A stretch of 64,000 nt of DNA, from positions 62,001 to 126,000 of the forward strand of contig JAUIAV010000008.1 in assembly GCA_030425195.1 (NCBI GenBank), in the 5' to 3' direction. This document shows, piece by piece, positions 16,986 through 25,797 of this stretch. The stretch comes from Gammaproteobacteria bacterium (GTDB lineage: Bacteria; Pseudomonadota; Gammaproteobacteria; Pseudomonadales; Azotimanducaceae). Every line of letters starts with the position of its first letter. The stretch's first letter is position 1. The position numbers and the translations under genes were made by a program. The notes beneath the pieces were generated by a model. The model made no database searches and was not told the DNA's origin. It saw only the letters and a list, made by a program, of their open reading frames with translations.

Positions 16986-18034
16986 AGCGTATCGACGAGG
17001 TTTCTCAACCGTTCGCAGATTTTGACCCGCTCGGCGCTGGTTTGTGCCATGAAACCCACATTCAATGCCGTAACACCGGATTCCTGCAGCGCCTGCAGCC
17101 GATCCCGCACGAAGGCTTCTTCACCGATCAGCGAATTCTCCTCCAGGTAGGTATCGGGAATGGCGGCTTCGGCCCCTTTCTTGTCGCCGGAAAGATACAG
17201 ATCCTGAATCTCCCGGGCCGCGTCGCCGTAACCCGATCGGGTGAAGATCTGGTTGTAGAAATTCTTCTGGCGTGCCCCCATGCCGCCGACGTACAGGGCG
17301 ATCTGCGGACGGGCCAGATTGCGCATGGCTTCCAGACCGGAACCGATGGCCACACCGCCGCCGGCGTAGATCTCCAGCGGTGGTCGACCCGGATCCCTCC
17401 GGGCCAGGCCCTGCTTGAGCGCGTCACCCCAGACTGCGTCCGCTGCCCGGGCGGTGTAGAACGCCGGCAGCCAGGCGTCGGCGAGCTCGGCCGTCATGGC
17501 CACGCTCTTCTCGCCGAGCGAGGCGATGGCGATGGGAATGTCCTCCCGGACCGGGTGATTGATGAGCTTGAGTGGCTTCCCGAGGCCGGTTCCCTGATTC
17601 TGCGGCAGCGGTATCTGGTAGTGCCGGCCATCGTGGTTTACCCGCTCGCGGCGCCATACCTGGCGGCAGATTTCGATGATCTCGCGCATCCGGGGCACCG
17701 GGTGGGTGTAGGGCACGCCGTGGAAACCCTCGATGACCTGAGGGCCTGAGGCGCCCAGCCCGAGCATGCAGCGTCCGTCCGAGAGATAGTCGATGCCTGC
17801 CGCGGTCATGGCCAGCAGCGTCGGGGTTCTGGAATAGATGGGCAGGATGCCGGATGCGATGGTGATCCGCTCGGTTCTGGCTGCCAGATAGCCCATCGCG
17901 CTCGGCGCATCGAAGGAGTAGGCCTCCGGTACCCAGATCTGATCCAGACCTGCCTTTTCCAGCTCGGCCACCTCGGCGACGGCCTCCTTGAAGCCGCCTG
18001 CATAGCTGAGCAGCATGGATATCTTCATTGCCAT
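16982..18034 (-). CDS. LLM-class (luciferase-like) F420/FMN-dependent oxidoreductase
   Basis: A 350-residue TIM-barrel oxidoreductase of the bacterial luciferase-like superfamily. It resembles F420-dependent methylene-H4MPT reductase-type members: MKISMLLSYAGGF at the start, ERITIASGILPIYSRTP, GRCMLGLGASGPQVIEGF, and IPIAIASLGEKSVAMTAELADAW. These enzymes use F420 or FMN to reduce or oxidise carbonyl compounds or alkenes; cofactor and substrate cannot be read from sequence. The start is placed at MAMKIS (18034); the frame reaches 18124 but the extra residues do not look like the family. It is divergent, with an 88-base gap, from a trans-acting-enoyl-reductase-like gene. Confidence 0.82.
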   Translation of the reverse strand: MAMKISMLLSYAGGFKEAVAEVAELEKAGLDQIWVPEAYSFDAPSAMGYLAARTERITIASGILPIYSRTPTLLAMTAAGIDYLSDGRCMLGLGASGPQVIEGFHGVPYTHPVPRMREIIEICRQVWRRERVNHDGRHYQIPLPQNQGTGLGKPLKLINHPVREDIPIAIASLGEKSVAMTAELADAWLPAFYTARAADAVWGDALKQGLARRDPGRPPLEIYAGGGVAIGSGLEAMRNLARPQIALYVGGMGARQKNFYNQIFTRSGYGDAAREIQDLYLSGDKKGAEAAIPDTYLEENSLIGEEAFVRDRLQALQESGVTALNVGFMAQTSAERVKICERLRNLVDTL

Positions 18035-18122
18035 CGTCCGGGTCCCCCGCGCGATTGATCCTGTTTCCCGGAGGGAATGATAGACTGGCCTGCCGCCGAG
18101 TGCCCGTCCGAGAAGCCTGTCC

Positions 18123-19376
18123 ATGTCGAATACGCTCGATCAGAATCGCCGCCCTTACGACGTGGTGGTCTTCGGCGCGAGCGGTTTCACCGGCCGCCTG
18201 GTGGCCGAGTATCTGCTGGAAGCTTACGGTGCGACGGGTGCGCTTTCCTGGGCGATGGCGGGACGTAACCTGTCCAAGCTGGAAGGCGTACGACGGGAAC
18301 TTGGTGCGGGGGCGGCCGGTATTCCGCTGCTGGTGGCCGACAGCAATGACCCGGAATCGCTCGAGAAGCTGGCGGCGGACACCCGGGTGGTGGCGACGAC
18401 CGTGGGACCTTACGCGCTTTACGGCTCGCCGCTGGTGGCAGCCTGTGTGCGCACCGGCACGCACTACTGCGACCTAACCGGTGAAGTGCACTGGATCCGG
18501 CGGATGATCGATGCCCATCACGAGGATGCGAAGAGCAGCGGTGCTCGGATCGTGCACACCTGCGGCTTCGACAGCCTGCCGTCGGATCTCGGCGTGCACT
18601 GGCTGCAGAGGGAAATGCTCGCGCAGCAGGGTGTGCCCTGTATCGAAGTGAAATTCAGAACGGAATCGTTCAAGGGGGCGTTCAGTGGCGGGACGGTGGC
18701 CAGCATGCTCAACATGCTGGCCGAGGCCGAGCAGGATCCGAGCATTCACACCATCCTCCGGGATCCCTATGCGCTGAATCCGGTGAGTGCACCGCGAGGC
18801 CTCGACGGGCCGGAGAAGACCTACCCGGAGTACGACCCGGATTTCAGAGGCTGGGTGGCGCCTTTCGTCATGGCCGAAATCAATACCAAGGTGGTGCGCC
18901 GATCCAACGCGCTGCTCGGGATGCGCTACGGCACCGACTTCCGTTACAGCGAAGGCAGCCTGATGCCGTTCGGACAGATGGGGTTTCCGCTGGCTGTCTC
19001 TCTGGCCGCGGGCAGCGCGTCTTTCCAGGCAGCCATGCGCACCGGCTTTCTGCGTCGGGCGCTCACCGAACTCCTGCCGGAGCCCGGGGAAGGACCGAGC
19101 CGGGCTGAACGGGAAGGCGGACACTTTCAGATACAGCTGCTGGGCCGGCATCCGGATCGGAGCAGCGCCAACCTGCGCCTCAGGATCAGGGCCGAGCGGG
19201 ATCCGGGTTACGGCGCCACCGCACGCATGCTCGGTGAGGCGGCCGTCTGCCTAGCCCTGGATGGACTCAGCTCACCGGGCGGCGTTCTGACGCCCGCGGT
19301 GGCCATGGGGGATGCGCTCATCGATCGTCTGGACGAGCGCGCAGAGGTACGATTCACAGCGATCGCTGCCGGGTGA
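18123..19376 (+). CDS. trans-acting enoyl reductase / saccharopine dehydrogenase-like NAD(P)-binding protein
   Basis: A 417-residue protein of the saccharopine-dehydrogenase-like family that includes mycobacterial trans-acting enoyl reductase Rv2953. The NADP-binding motif GASGFTG is at 18-24 (YDVVVFGASGFTGRL). TVGPYALYGSPLVAACVRTGTHYCDLTGE and CGFDSLPSDLGV are family signatures. In mycobacteria the enzyme reduces enoyl intermediates of lipid synthases; most proteobacterial members are uncharacterised and a lipid or sterol-like substrate is only a guess. The stop codon lies inside the first copy of a 12-base tandem repeat. Confidence 0.85.
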   Translation: MSNTLDQNRRPYDVVVFGASGFTGRLVAEYLLEAYGATGALSWAMAGRNLSKLEGVRRELGAGAAGIPLLVADSNDPESLEKLAADTRVVATTVGPYALYGSPLVAACVRTGTHYCDLTGEVHWIRRMIDAHHEDAKSSGARIVHTCGFDSLPSDLGVHWLQREMLAQQGVPCIEVKFRTESFKGAFSGGTVASMLNMLAEAEQDPSIHTILRDPYALNPVSAPRGLDGPEKTYPEYDPDFRGWVAPFVMAEINTKVVRRSNALLGMRYGTDFRYSEGSLMPFGQMGFPLAVSLAAGSASFQAAMRTGFLRRALTELLPEPGEGPSRAEREGGHFQIQLLGRHPDRSSANLRLRIRAERDPGYGATARMLGEAAVCLALDGLSSPGGVLTPAVAMGDALIDRLDERAEVRFTAIAAG

Positions 19377-19428
19377 GACTCCGGGTGAGACTCCGGGTGA
19401 GACTCCGGGTGAGACTCCGGGTGAGAAG
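19369..19428. repeat. 12-bp tandem repeat, five copies, across a stop codon
   Basis: The unit CCGGGTGAGACT is repeated head to tail from 19369: four exact copies and a fifth differing in its last two bases (AG for CT). The period is a multiple of three, so the TGA that ends the upstream gene at 19374-19376 recurs in frame in every copy, and the protein end is unaffected by copy number. Too short, and without spacers, for a CRISPR array. Confidence 0.95.
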
Positions 19429-19660
19429 AGAAAGTCCGGCGGATCCGTTCAACATGACTCTCTATTTGTGGCAGCCGTTCACGGCAGCCGCGTGCTGGCG
19501 CCTGTCAGGGCACCGGCGGCTGGCACGCTGTGGACTGCCCGGGTTCATCGACTGAATGAGGTTGAAGGACCCGCCGCAGAATTCATGGTATTGCGGTAGC
19601 AACGCAGAGAGAAATGACTTATTGGACTATTGCGGTTGATTGAAAGCGCCCGGAGCAATA

Positions 19661-20998
19661 TTGAATCGAATCACAGTCAAGGTCTGTCTCTTTCTGCCCG
19701 TTTTCATTTGGTTTTTTCCGAACGTGAGCCCGACGGTTGCCGATACGGGAATGGTGGATCCGGCGCTGGAAGCCGTGACGGATCCCCGGCCGATCGTCAT
19801 CGCCCACCGGGGTGCGTCCGGTCTGCGGCCTGAGCACACCCTCTCCGCCTACGCGCTGGCGCTGTCGCAGGGCGCCGATTTCATCGAGCTGGACCTGGTC
19901 GCCACCGGTGACGGAGCGCTGATTTCCCGGCACGAGAACGCGCTGGCCATGGTCGCTCTGGATCCGGACGGCAGGATTCTTCTGGATGGAGACGGTAATC
20001 CCCAGGTGCGCGAAGCGACCACGGATGTCGCAGACCGGCCGGAGTTCAGAGACCGTCTCACCGTCAAGCGTATAGACGGCCGCCGGATCGGTGGCTGGTT
20101 CAGCGAGGATTTCACCCTCGATGAAATCCGCCGGCTCAGGGCCCGGGAGCGGATGCCCGATCTGCGTTCGGGTAACCGTCTGTATGATGACCGGGACGGT
20201 GTGCCGACGCTGGAAGACGTGGTGTCGCTTGTCAGAGGCTGGGAGCGGGAGACGGGGCGACGCCCGGGACTCTATATCGAGCTCAAACATCCCACCCATT
20301 TCCTGGCGGAAGGCGTTCTGGCGGGCGGTGAGCCGATTGGTCTGGATCTTCCCGGGCTGCTGCTGGAAGGGCTTGAAACAAGCGGGTTCACGGATCCTGG
20401 GCGGCTGTTCATACAGTGCTTCGAAGTCTGGCCTCTCATCGATCTCAGGCAGCGGATGCGCTCGGGCAGTCCCCGGGCGCCGCTCATCCAGCTGTATGCA
20501 GACGTGTTCAATCGCCGCTATCGGGCTGCACCCAGGGACCTGGTCTACTACGCAAGCCGGGGGGACATAGCCCGCTATGGAGACCTGGCCCGGCTGCTCG
20601 GGTTGACGGAAGCGGGCGGTGATGTGGAAGTCACGTACGGGGATCTCGCGAGGCCGGAGGTTCTGGCGTTCATGGTGGCGCAGTATGCGGATGGGATCGG
20701 ACCGCCGCGCAGCAATGTCCTTCAGGTGCATTCGCCCGAGGGCGGTGGTGCGCCGCGGGTGACCGGTGCGGTGGAGCCGTTCTTCCAGCACGCCCGGCGT
20801 GCGGGATTGCTGATACATCCATATACCCTGCGCGCCGAGCTGCCGTTTCTGTTCTCCTTCCAGGGCCGGCCGCTGACCGTCGGGGATGAAGCCCGGATGC
20901 TGATCCGCGCCGGCGTGGACGGCTTTTTCATCGATCAGCCCTCGGAAGGACGTCTTGCGGTGGATTCTCTGGCGAAGGAGGCGGCGGGTCCGCTCTGA
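19661..20998 (+). CDS. exported glycerophosphodiester phosphodiesterase (GlpQ-type)
   Basis: Cleaves glycerophosphodiesters to glycerol 3-phosphate and an alcohol, in the periplasm. In the 445-residue form, residues 4-27 are a signal peptide. Catalytic motifs are HRGASG (His49, Arg50), Glu58 in PEHT, ELD (Glu76, Asp78) and His91, the metal and acid/base residues of the GDPD barrel. Length is somewhat above the E. coli GlpQ size because of insertions around 95-135. TTG at 19661 is taken as start because GGAG lies 5 bases before it; the TTG at 19640 has no ribosome site. It is followed closely by a serine hydrolase gene. Confidence 0.87.
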   Translation: MNRITVKVCLFLPVFIWFFPNVSPTVADTGMVDPALEAVTDPRPIVIAHRGASGLRPEHTLSAYALALSQGADFIELDLVATGDGALISRHENALAMVALDPDGRILLDGDGNPQVREATTDVADRPEFRDRLTVKRIDGRRIGGWFSEDFTLDEIRRLRARERMPDLRSGNRLYDDRDGVPTLEDVVSLVRGWERETGRRPGLYIELKHPTHFLAEGVLAGGEPIGLDLPGLLLEGLETSGFTDPGRLFIQCFEVWPLIDLRQRMRSGSPRAPLIQLYADVFNRRYRAAPRDLVYYASRGDIARYGDLARLLGLTEAGGDVEVTYGDLARPEVLAFMVAQYADGIGPPRSNVLQVHSPEGGGAPRVTGAVEPFFQHARRAGLLIHPYTLRAELPFLFSFQGRPLTVGDEARMLIRAGVDGFFIDQPSEGRLAVDSLAKEAAGPL

Positions 20999-21031
20999 AT
21001 GGCTTGAGGCCGGAAAGCGGCTGTAGTCTCA

Positions 21032-22288
21032 TTGATCACCGGCTTCAACGCGAACGAGGAGTTTCCCATCAGCCAGCCCATCGAAGTGGTCGCATCCGAC
21101 CTCGACTTTTCACCCATTCATGACCGTCTCCAGTGGTACGTGGACGAAGGTATTCTTTCCTGTGCGAACAGCGTGGTGATGCGCGGCACGGACGTGCTGG
21201 ATTTCAGCTGCTTCGGCTACATGGACCTGGACTCCCGGGCGCCGCTCGGGAAGGACGCCATCTACCGGATGTACTCCAACACCAAGATCGTCACCTCGGT
21301 GGCTGCCATGCAGCTTCAGGAGCAGGGGAAATTCAAGCTGGACGATCCGGTATCCGAGTACATACCGGCATTTGCCGACATGCAGGTGCTCAAAGCGGAT
21401 GCGGAGAGCGTGGATGACGTGGAACCGGCTTCGGAACCCATGCGGATCCGGCACATTCTGAGCCACAGCGCCGGACTCTCCTACGGCTTCATCGAGCCGG
21501 ATTCCCTGGTGGACAGGGCATATGCCGCCGCCGGGATCGACATCCTCAACGACTTCAGCCTCACCCTGGAAGGTCTCTGCGACAAGCTCGGCGGCCTGCC
21601 GCTGGCCTATCAGCCGGGAACCCGCTGGCGGTACAGCTTTGCCACCGATGTGGTGGCCCGGCTGGTCGAGGTGGTTTCGGGAGCCCGGTTCGACGCCTAT
21701 CTGAAATCACACATCTTCGAGCCGCTCGGGATGACGGATACGGATTTCTGGGTGCCCCCGGAGAAACGCGACCGTTTCATCACCATGTATGCGCCGACGG
21801 ATCTGCTCGATCCCATGAAACCCGGACTGATCAAGGTGGACGATCCGCACGACGGCACCTATACCCGGGAGCGGAACCTGCTTTCCGGCGGGGGCGGCCT
21901 GGTCTCCACGGTTCAGGACTATCTCGCCTTCATCCGCATGATCGTGGCCGGCGGCACCTGGCAGGGCGAGAAGGTTCTCGAGCCGGAAACCCTGGCTCTG
22001 ATGCGCACCAATCAGCTGCCCGAAGGCGTGGGTGTGAGCTTTCCCATGTGGGACATGCCCGGAACCGTCTTCGGTCTCGGCTTTGCCCTCAAGGAACGGC
22101 TTGGCGAAGCGGAACCGGAAGGCATGCGCAATGAGTACCACTGGGGCGGTATGGCCGGCACCCACTCGTGGATGGCGCCCGGTCCCGGCATCACGGGCCT
22201 GTGCATGACCCAGCGGATGCCCGGCTTCTGGCACCCGTTCAGCCATGAGTTCAGGTCACTGGTGTATTCGATTACCGACGGCGGATGA
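21032..22288 (+). CDS. serine hydrolase of the class C beta-lactamase / EstB family
   Basis: A 418-residue protein of the beta-lactamase-related serine hydrolases (esterases, DD-peptidases). The nucleophile motif SNTK is at 82-85 (MYSNTKIVTSVAAMQL). ILSHSAGLSYGF and WRYSFATDVVARLVE follow, the latter carrying the Tyr that acts as base in class C enzymes. WGGMAGTHSW near the C-terminus replaces the KTG box, as is common in esterases. There is no signal peptide. The TTG start at 21032 is uncertain: the only good ribosome site (GAGGAG at 21056-21061) lies downstream of it, before no standard start codon. The 3' end overlaps the convergent phosphatidyltransferase gene by 17 bases. Confidence 0.83.
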   Translation: MITGFNANEEFPISQPIEVVASDLDFSPIHDRLQWYVDEGILSCANSVVMRGTDVLDFSCFGYMDLDSRAPLGKDAIYRMYSNTKIVTSVAAMQLQEQGKFKLDDPVSEYIPAFADMQVLKADAESVDDVEPASEPMRIRHILSHSAGLSYGFIEPDSLVDRAYAAAGIDILNDFSLTLEGLCDKLGGLPLAYQPGTRWRYSFATDVVARLVEVVSGARFDAYLKSHIFEPLGMTDTDFWVPPEKRDRFITMYAPTDLLDPMKPGLIKVDDPHDGTYTRERNLLSGGGGLVSTVQDYLAFIRMIVAGGTWQGEKVLEPETLALMRTNQLPEGVGVSFPMWDMPGTVFGLGFALKERLGEAEPEGMRNEYHWGGMAGTHSWMAPGPGITGLCMTQRMPGFWHPFSHEFRSLVYSITDGG

Positions 22289-22793
22289 GCGTGATGCCCC
22301 GCTCGAGCATGGAGACGCTGGTGGTGGCCACCAGCACCCAGGCTAGCGCGGCGATCAGCGCATCGGTGGGCCAGCCGAGACCCAGCGCCTCGCGGATGAC
22401 GGGGATGCCGACCATCACGAAGTAGGCGATCCCGTTGTAGCGCCCGATCAGACTGGTACGCAGATTGGCACCGGCCAGGGCCGAAGAGTCGAACATGTAC
22501 TGAATGAAGGCGAGCGCGACCAGCGGCGGCAGGTAGGGAGTGATGTACCCGGTCCAGGCCAGGGCAGCCAGCGTGGTGGAAACGAACAGGGCGTCGGTAC
22601 CGTGGTCGAACAGACCGCCGAACGCGCTGGAATGACCGTACCTGCGGGCCATGGGGCCATCGGCCAGATCGGTGATCACGGCGAGAACGAAGAGTCCGGC
22701 CGCCAGGTGCCAGTGACCGCCGGCGATGGCCCATACAGCCGGAACGATGGCCAGCGCCCGGAGCAGGGTCAGGCCGTTTGCCCAGGTGATCAC
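22272..22793 (-). CDS. CDP-alcohol phosphatidyltransferase-family membrane protein
   Basis: A 173-residue inner-membrane enzyme that would transfer a phosphatidyl group from CDP-diacylglycerol to an alcohol. The family motif DxxDGxxARxxxxxxxxGxxxDxxxD is complete: Asp42, Asp45, Gly46, Ala49, Arg50, Gly59, Asp63, Asp67. Five or six hydrophobic helices surround it. The size is near that of PgsA, but the acceptor alcohol cannot be determined. It starts at GTG 22793. The tail overlaps the convergent serine-hydrolase gene. Confidence 0.85.
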   Translation of the reverse strand: MITWANGLTLLRALAIVPAVWAIAGGHWHLAAGLFVLAVITDLADGPMARRYGHSSAFGGLFDHGTDALFVSTTLAALAWTGYITPYLPPLVALAFIQYMFDSSALAGANLRTSLIGRYNGIAYFVMVGIPVIREALGLGWPTDALIAALAWVLVATTSVSMLERGITLIRRR

Positions 22794-22915
22794 GGCTTAG
22801 GTAGCCTCTGCTTGTCGGGTAGATCGGGCACGCCGCATCATAGCACCCGGGCCACGGTCGCATGACCCGGAAGCAGCCCCGGCGAACACCGGGCGGAAAC
22901 AGAGGGAGCATCAGG

Positions 22916-23818
22916 ATGATTCTCATCACCGGCGCGAACGGCAATCTGGGCAGACGGCTGATCGGCGCGCTGGCAGGACGGGTGCCGGTCAGGGCGGTGG
23001 TGAGATCCGAAAGGGCCGCGGGCATGCTGGCTGGCAGCCCGGGGGACCTGGACGTACGCATCATCGATTACCTGGACCAGGAGGCCATGATCGAAGCCGC
23101 CATGGGCTGCAGCCACGTCGTGCACCTGGTCGGCATCATCAGGGAGTCTGCGGCCAGCACGTTCGAAGCGGCCCATGAAGGCACCTCCCGGGTGGTCGCC
23201 GAGGCCGCTTACGCAGCCGGAATCATCAACGTGGTCTATCTCAGCATCCTGGGTGCCAGTCCGGACTCACCCAATGCCTGCCTGGCGTCGAAAGGCCGGG
23301 CGGAGGACATCCTGACGGACGCTGCCGTACCGGCGCTCGTTCTCCGGGTGCCCATGGTGCTCGGTGAGGGCGACTACGCCGCGCGGGCTCTGAGGCAACG
23401 GGCGACAAGCCGTGTCTGTGTGCAGTTCCGGGCGGACTCACTCGAGCAGCCCATCTACGCAGGGGACCTGCTGAGCGCGATGATGTCCGGCCTTGGCCTG
23501 AACGGCGAGACGATTTCCGGGCGTTTCGATCTGGCCGGGCCGGAATCCCTCAGCCGGCGCGCGCTCATTCACCGGGCGGCAGAAGTGCTGGGCGTTCCGG
23601 CGCCGCTGGTGATATCGCTGCCCGTATCCCTGGGTTATCTGCTGGCCGGCCTGCTCGAATCCATGTCCGGAAATCCACCGCTGAGCCGGGCCATGCTGGG
23701 CGTGCTGGACCACGACGATCACATCGATCCCGGTCCGGCGCTGAGCGCGCTGGGCCTGTCGCTGACCTCTCTGAACCAGGCGCTCCGGCAGGCACTGGTG
23801 GAAACCGGGCCCGGCTGA
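22916..23818 (+). CDS. NAD(P)-binding atypical SDR (NmrA/complex I assembly-like)
   Basis: A 300-residue Rossmann protein with GANGNLG at about 6-12 (MILITGANGNLGRRL). It resembles the NmrA/SDR-a5 proteins: CSHVVHLVGII, VVYLSILGASPDSPNACLASKGRAEDIL, and LRVPMVLGEGDYAARAL. Members act as quinone reductases or assembly factors, and no reaction can be fixed here. ATG at 22916 has GGGAG 7 bases upstream; the longer frame from 22862 adds only a basic, unstructured stretch. The next gene, a TPR lipoprotein, follows 39 bases later on the same strand. Confidence 0.82.
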   Translation: MILITGANGNLGRRLIGALAGRVPVRAVVRSERAAGMLAGSPGDLDVRIIDYLDQEAMIEAAMGCSHVVHLVGIIRESAASTFEAAHEGTSRVVAEAAYAAGIINVVYLSILGASPDSPNACLASKGRAEDILTDAAVPALVLRVPMVLGEGDYAARALRQRATSRVCVQFRADSLEQPIYAGDLLSAMMSGLGLNGETISGRFDLAGPESLSRRALIHRAAEVLGVPAPLVISLPVSLGYLLAGLLESMSGNPPLSRAMLGVLDHDDHIDPGPALSALGLSLTSLNQALRQALVETGPG

Positions 23819-23857
23819 GCGTACATTCAACTCTCGAGATCCCGGGAGGAGAGGACC

Positions 23858-25633
23858 ATGAAGACCGTGCAGACGCCTGCCCGGCTGTTCGCAGCCATTG
23901 CCGTTGCCATCGCGGCGGCCGCAGGCGTCACCGCCTGCAGTCAATCCCAGACCCCTGAACCCTCGGAGGAAAGCACCGCGGCACCTGTCTCCGAGGCTCA
24001 GGAGATCGTCGCCGAGGAGACCGCGGCGGATGCCTCCTGGCCCACCGGTGAGAGCCGGAAAGACCCGGGCTATGAAGCCACGCCGGAAGGCATGGCGCCG
24101 CTGCTCGAAGGCATAGGGCCGGTGGATTTCCCGATCACCAGCCAGGTAGCGCTGGCCCGCGACTATTTCAATCAGGCGCTCACCTTCAGCTACGGATTCA
24201 ATCATGCGGAAGCGGAACGCTCATTCCGTGAAGCCGCCAGGCTCGACCCGGACTGCGGCATCTGCTGGTGGGGCGTTGCGCTGGTCAACGGGCCGAACAT
24301 CAACAAGGCCATGGAAGATGCTCAGGTGGCGCCCGCCTGGGAAGCGGCGCAGCAGGCCCTCGCTCTCCGTGAAGGCGCGTCCGAACTCGAACAGGCGCTG
24401 ATCGATGCAGTGGCCACGAGGTACTCCGAGGACGGCGATGACCGGGCGGCGCTCGATGCGGTATACGCGGGTTCCATGCGTGCGGTGGCGGATCGCTTTC
24501 CCGACAATCCGCACGTGCTGGCCCTGTATGCCGAGTCTCTGATGGATCTGTATCCCTGGTCCTACTGGAACGAGGATGGATCACCGAAGGAACATACGGA
24601 GGCGCTGGTCGCTGCCATCGAGAAAGCCATCGAGCTCGACCCCGAACATCCGGGAGCGCTGCACCTCTATATACACGCCATGGAACAGTACACGCCGCAG
24701 AAGGCGGTAGCGGCAGCGGACGCGCTGGGACCGCTGGTGCCCGTGGCCGGACACCTGGTGCACATGCCCTCGCACATCTATCTGAGGGTCGGCCGTTATC
24801 ACGATGCCGTGCTGGCGAATACGGAAGCGTCCCTGGCCGATGAGAACTACATCGCTCAGTGCAACGCCCAGGGCTTCTACCCGGCAGGCTACTACCCTCA
24901 CAACATCCATTTCCTCTGGTACTCGGCCATGATGGAAGGGCAGAAAGGGCTGGCAGTAGCCTCGGCCCAGCGTCTGCACGAGAAGATCGATCTGGACATG
25001 GCCCGTCAGTTCGGTTCCATCCAGCGCTATCTGGCCGTCCGGGCGGCCACCTACATGCGCTTCGGCATGTGGGAGGAAGCCCTGGCCGAACCGCCGGCAC
25101 CGGAAGGCATGCCCATGACGACGTTCATGCGCGACTACGCTCAGGGCGTGGCGCTGGCCGCCACGGGTGCCGTCGACGAGGCCCGGGCCAACCTGGCCCG
25201 CATGCAGGCGCAGCGGGAAACGGGCGAGCTCGATGCGGTCATGGACCGGCAGGGCGACATCGCCAACCTGCTCTCGGAAATCGCCGTGCAGCTGGTGGAA
25301 GCGGAGATTGCGCGGGCGGAAGGCGACGATGCTGGAGAGATCGAACACCTGAAGGCCGCCATAGCCGCCCAGGATGCGCTGCCGTACACGGAACCGCCGT
25401 TCTGGCACTTCCCGGTCCGTCAGGCGCTGGGATCGGCCTATCTGCGGATGGGGCAGCCGGATCTGGCCCAGGTGGCTTTCGAGGAGGACCTGGTGAATTT
25501 TCCGAACAACGGCTGGTCGCTCTTCGGTCTCAAGCAGGCCCTGGAGGCTCAGGGAGGGCCTTCCGATGAGCTTACCCAGGCGGTTGCGCAGGCCTGGCAG
25601 CATTCGGATATCGAACCGACTTCGGGGCCGTAG
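23858..25633 (+). CDS. TPR-repeat lipoprotein
   Basis: A 591-residue envelope protein with a lipobox ending at Cys27 (GVTACS), then a Glu/Pro/Ala-rich linker (28-70) and a long helical region with tetratricopeptide-like repeats (for example FNHAEAERSFREAARLDPDCGICWWGVAL at 111-139, and EKAIELDPEHPGALHLYIHAMEQ). HMPSHIYLRVGRYHDAVLAN is a conserved feature of proteobacterial TPR proteins of unknown role. It probably binds other proteins at the outer membrane. A strong purine-rich ribosome site (GGGAGGAGAGG) precedes the ATG. No enzyme domain is seen. Confidence 0.85.
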   Translation: MKTVQTPARLFAAIAVAIAAAAGVTACSQSQTPEPSEESTAAPVSEAQEIVAEETAADASWPTGESRKDPGYEATPEGMAPLLEGIGPVDFPITSQVALARDYFNQALTFSYGFNHAEAERSFREAARLDPDCGICWWGVALVNGPNINKAMEDAQVAPAWEAAQQALALREGASELEQALIDAVATRYSEDGDDRAALDAVYAGSMRAVADRFPDNPHVLALYAESLMDLYPWSYWNEDGSPKEHTEALVAAIEKAIELDPEHPGALHLYIHAMEQYTPQKAVAAADALGPLVPVAGHLVHMPSHIYLRVGRYHDAVLANTEASLADENYIAQCNAQGFYPAGYYPHNIHFLWYSAMMEGQKGLAVASAQRLHEKIDLDMARQFGSIQRYLAVRAATYMRFGMWEEALAEPPAPEGMPMTTFMRDYAQGVALAATGAVDEARANLARMQAQRETGELDAVMDRQGDIANLLSEIAVQLVEAEIARAEGDDAGEIEHLKAAIAAQDALPYTEPPFWHFPVRQALGSAYLRMGQPDLAQVAFEEDLVNFPNNGWSLFGLKQALEAQGGPSDELTQAVAQAWQHSDIEPTSGP

Positions 25634-25742
25634 ACGGGAGTTTTTCCGCAGGCGGCTGAACTGCATCACATTCTGGCCGCCCGTTTTCCAGTAGCTTTGC
25701 CCTAGAGAGCCCGTGCTGCGGGTGCGTCACGCGTGCGCACCC

Positions 25743-25766
25743 GAAACGACCGATGTCGGTCGCTTC
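25743..25766 (+). other. hairpin upstream of the coiled-coil gene
   Basis: Two 11-base arms (GAAACGACCGA and TCGGTCGCTTC) pair with one mismatch around a 2-base centre. The alternative start ATG at 25753 lies in the centre of the hairpin. There is no T-run, so it is not a terminator. It may lower use of the upstream start or be incidental. Confidence 0.4.
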
Positions 25767-25797
25767 ACGGGCGTGGCTTCAAGTGGATGGATACACG

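Noticed and set aside
18060-18120. TTGATC/TAGACT pair as promoter of the enoyl-reductase-like gene
   Set aside because: The spacing is about 20 bases, outside the usual range; other pairings are no better.
19312-19599. Frame encoding PGET repeats
   Set aside because: The Pro-Gly-Glu-Thr repeat is only a translation of the 12-base array in another frame, and the rest has no features.
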